Shown here piece by piece: positions 5,875 to 7,284 of a stretch of DNA of 7,284 nucleotides. Location: positions 1-7,284 of the forward strand of contig JAOUQB010000115.1 in NCBI GenBank assembly GCA_029879555.1, given 5' to 3'. A program made the position numbers and the translations under genes. Within the stretch, counting starts at the first letter, position 1; each line of letters starts with the position of its first letter. The notes under the pieces are model-generated. The model was not told the origin of the DNA and searched no databases. It was given only the letters and a program-made list of their open reading frames with translations. This DNA is from Nitrospirota bacterium (GTDB lineage Bacteria; Nitrospirota; Nitrospiria; Nitrospirales; UBA8639).

Positions 5875-5892
5875 TTTTGAGGTGCCTCAAAA
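5875..5892. repeat. Hairpin between permease and ATPase genes
   Basis: TTTTGAGG (5875-5882) and CCTCAAAA (5885-5892) pair perfectly over 8 bp around a 2-base loop. It sits in the 53-bp gap between the two transporter genes, so it would be in the operon mRNA. It could modulate expression of the ATPase or mRNA stability. The minus strand has no U-run after the stem, so it does not look like a terminator in the operon's direction. Confidence 0.5.
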
Positions 5893-5905
5893 AAGGCTTT
5901 AGCGA

Positions 5906-7284
5906 CTATTGTACTGAGGCATTGCCTGCCTGCCAATTCTTTTTGGACAATAAGAAGACGGCGGGAATCGTCAGAATCACAATGAGCAAGGCTGGAGGCG
6001 CTGCCAGCTGATACAGTTCTTCACTGGCTTCCAACCAAATGCGGACGGCCAACGTATCAAATCCAATCGGCCGTAACAGGAGTGTGGCTGGGAGTTCTTT
6101 CATGCAGAGTAAAAACAGGAGCAGCCAGGCAGCCGAAAATCCTTTGCGAACCAGGGGAAGCGTGACTTTCATGAATGTCCGAATGCCTTTCGCCCCGAGA
6201 TTGCGGGCCGCTTCTTCTAAATTGGGATTTACCTGTTGCAGCGCCGATTCCATCGCTTGCAGTCCTGCCGGCAAATAATGAATGAGATAAGCGATTATCA
6301 GGACAAGGACCGTTCCATACAAGATGGGAATCATCGTGGAAAACAACATGAGCAGTGCGAGCGCCGCCACGGGTCCGGGAAGGACATATCCAATATATGC
6401 CCCTTGCAAGCAGGCCACATGCAATGTTGAGGGAAAACGGGAGGCCAAGTAGGCCAGTGGCGTGCCCAAGGCCAGCGCGGCGGTTGCGGCAATGGCGGAA
6501 AGAAATACACTGTTGCCTATGTACGTGCCGAAAGCGACGCCCACATCACCTTGGATCCAGGCGGCAACCGTCCATTGCACGAGTAGAAGCACGGGCAGTC
6601 CAAACGCGGCCACAAAAATCAGCAAAAAAACTACATTAATGGCGAGGCCTTGTGCCAGAGAGCAGGGTTTCGGGGTCGCGGTCCGAACTCGGCCCGAGGT
6701 CTGATAAAAGCGGCTTTGGTTACGAAACCATCGTTCGGCAAAGACAAACAGCAAGGCAAACAACACCAGGAGGAGACTCAGTAGTGCGGCCGATTGGTAA
6801 TCAAACCGTCCGGTGATTTGTTGATAAATGGCGAAAGTAAATGTTTGAAAGCGCAGGAGTGAGACCGCTCCAAAATCTGATACGACATAGAGCACCACAA
6901 GAAACATGCTGGCGACTAACGCAGGCCGGATGAGGGGAAGCGAGACGCGAAAAAACGTTTCCCACCGTGTGGCTCCTGTGGCTTGCGCGGCTTCTTCAAA
7001 GGACAGATTGAAATTTTGAAACGCCGCACGGGCCAATAAGTAGACGTAGGGAAAGGTATTGAGCGTCATGACCACAAGCGCTCCCGTAAAACTATAGGGA
7101 GAAGGAATGCGGGCCTCCGGATACGTGAGCCATTGCCAGGCTTGTTCGACCGGTCCCGCGGTGTCTAGCAGATAGGTATACACATAGGCCAAGACAAAGG
7201 ACGGAATGGCTAATGGCAACACAAACCCCCAATCCCAAAATCCTCGTCCCCAAAACTGATACCGGGTGATCACCCACGCCGTGG
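5906..7284 (-). CDS. ABC permease, FbpB-like, two fused permease domains (partial)
   Basis: This inner-membrane permease forms the translocation channel of an Fbp/Sfu-type importer. The visible 455 residues hold two fused permease domains, each with the ATPase-coupling EAA loop: EEAAQATGA at about 93-101 and EEAARNLGA at about 353-361 (counted from GTG 7273). The motif DFGAVSLLRFQTFTFAIY (about 133-150) is usual in ferric iron permeases. About twelve membrane segments are expected in this type of fusion. The gene is open at the window edge: the frame continues through 7284 (TAWVITRYQFWGRG), and family members run to about 520-560 residues, so the N-terminal segment(s) are outside and GTG 7273 is not a real start. 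The operon promoter and any substrate-binding protein gene would be to the right. The stop lies 53 bp before the ATPase GTG. Confidence 0.85.
   Translation of the reverse strand, partial: TAWVITRYQFWGRGFWDWGFVLPLAIPSFVLAYVYTYLLDTAGPVEQAWQWLTYPEARIPSPYSFTGALVVMTLNTFPYVYLLARAAFQNFNLSFEEAAQATGATRWETFFRVSLPLIRPALVASMFLVVLYVVSDFGAVSLLRFQTFTFAIYQQITGRFDYQSAALLSLLLVLFALLFVFAERWFRNQSRFYQTSGRVRTATPKPCSLAQGLAINVVFLLIFVAAFGLPVLLLVQWTVAAWIQGDVGVAFGTYIGNSVFLSAIAATAALALGTPLAYLASRFPSTLHVACLQGAYIGYVLPGPVAALALLMLFSTMIPILYGTVLVLIIAYLIHYLPAGLQAMESALQQVNPNLEEAARNLGAKGIRTFMKVTLPLVRKGFSAAWLLLFLLCMKELPATLLLRPIGFDTLAVRIWLEASEELYQLAAPPALLIVILTIPAVFLLSKKNWQAGNASVQ

Noticed and set aside
7273..7284. GTG at 7273 as the start of the permease
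   Set aside because: The frame stays open to the window edge and the family has further N-terminal residues, so the gene is cut by the window.

Overview
The window looks like part of a Gram-negative bacterial chromosome of middling GC content. The protein families are widespread and do not fix the taxon. A Nitrospirota or proteobacterial host would fit the mix of toxin-antitoxin genes, a YnfA protein, an Fbp-type ABC importer and a Spy/CpxP-like protein, but this is a guess from composition and gene content, not something the sequence proves.

The left third (about 1-2400) is an accessory stretch built from toxin-antitoxin (TA) debris and degenerate repeats. A HigBA locus comes first: the HigB toxin gene is broken by an internal out-of-frame deletion, while the HigA antitoxin gene after it is intact and still overlaps it by one base. 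Two diverged copies of a roughly 150-170 bp direct repeat flank this locus at a distance (7-156 and 1042-1210). A second repeat family has members at 928-980 and 2325-2378. Between them lie a short fragment that resembles the start of another toxin-like nuclease gene and a complete ParDE-type TA operon on the minus strand, with a clear promoter/operator.

The middle (2400-4060) holds a YnfA-family membrane protein gene (minus) and, divergent from it, a family 2 glycosyltransferase gene (plus). The glycosyltransferase gene is followed by a run of three hairpins. The last is a strong bidirectional terminator separating it from the convergent operon on its right.

The right part (4081-7284) is a minus-strand operon read from right to left: an Fbp/Sfu-type two-domain ABC permease (its N-terminus lies outside the window), its ATPase, and 20 bp further a secreted His/Met/Gly-rich Spy/CpxP/ZraP-like protein. 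Together the first two would form the membrane part of a ferric iron (or related substrate) importer. The third is probably a periplasmic metal-binding or chaperone protein co-transcribed with it. No substrate-binding protein is visible; it may lie upstream, beyond the edge.

I found no RNA gene, CRISPR array or complete insertion sequence, and nothing that I would defend as a wholly new system. The most informative features are the decayed HigB with surviving HigA, the repeats around it, and the metal-binding partner in the transporter operon.
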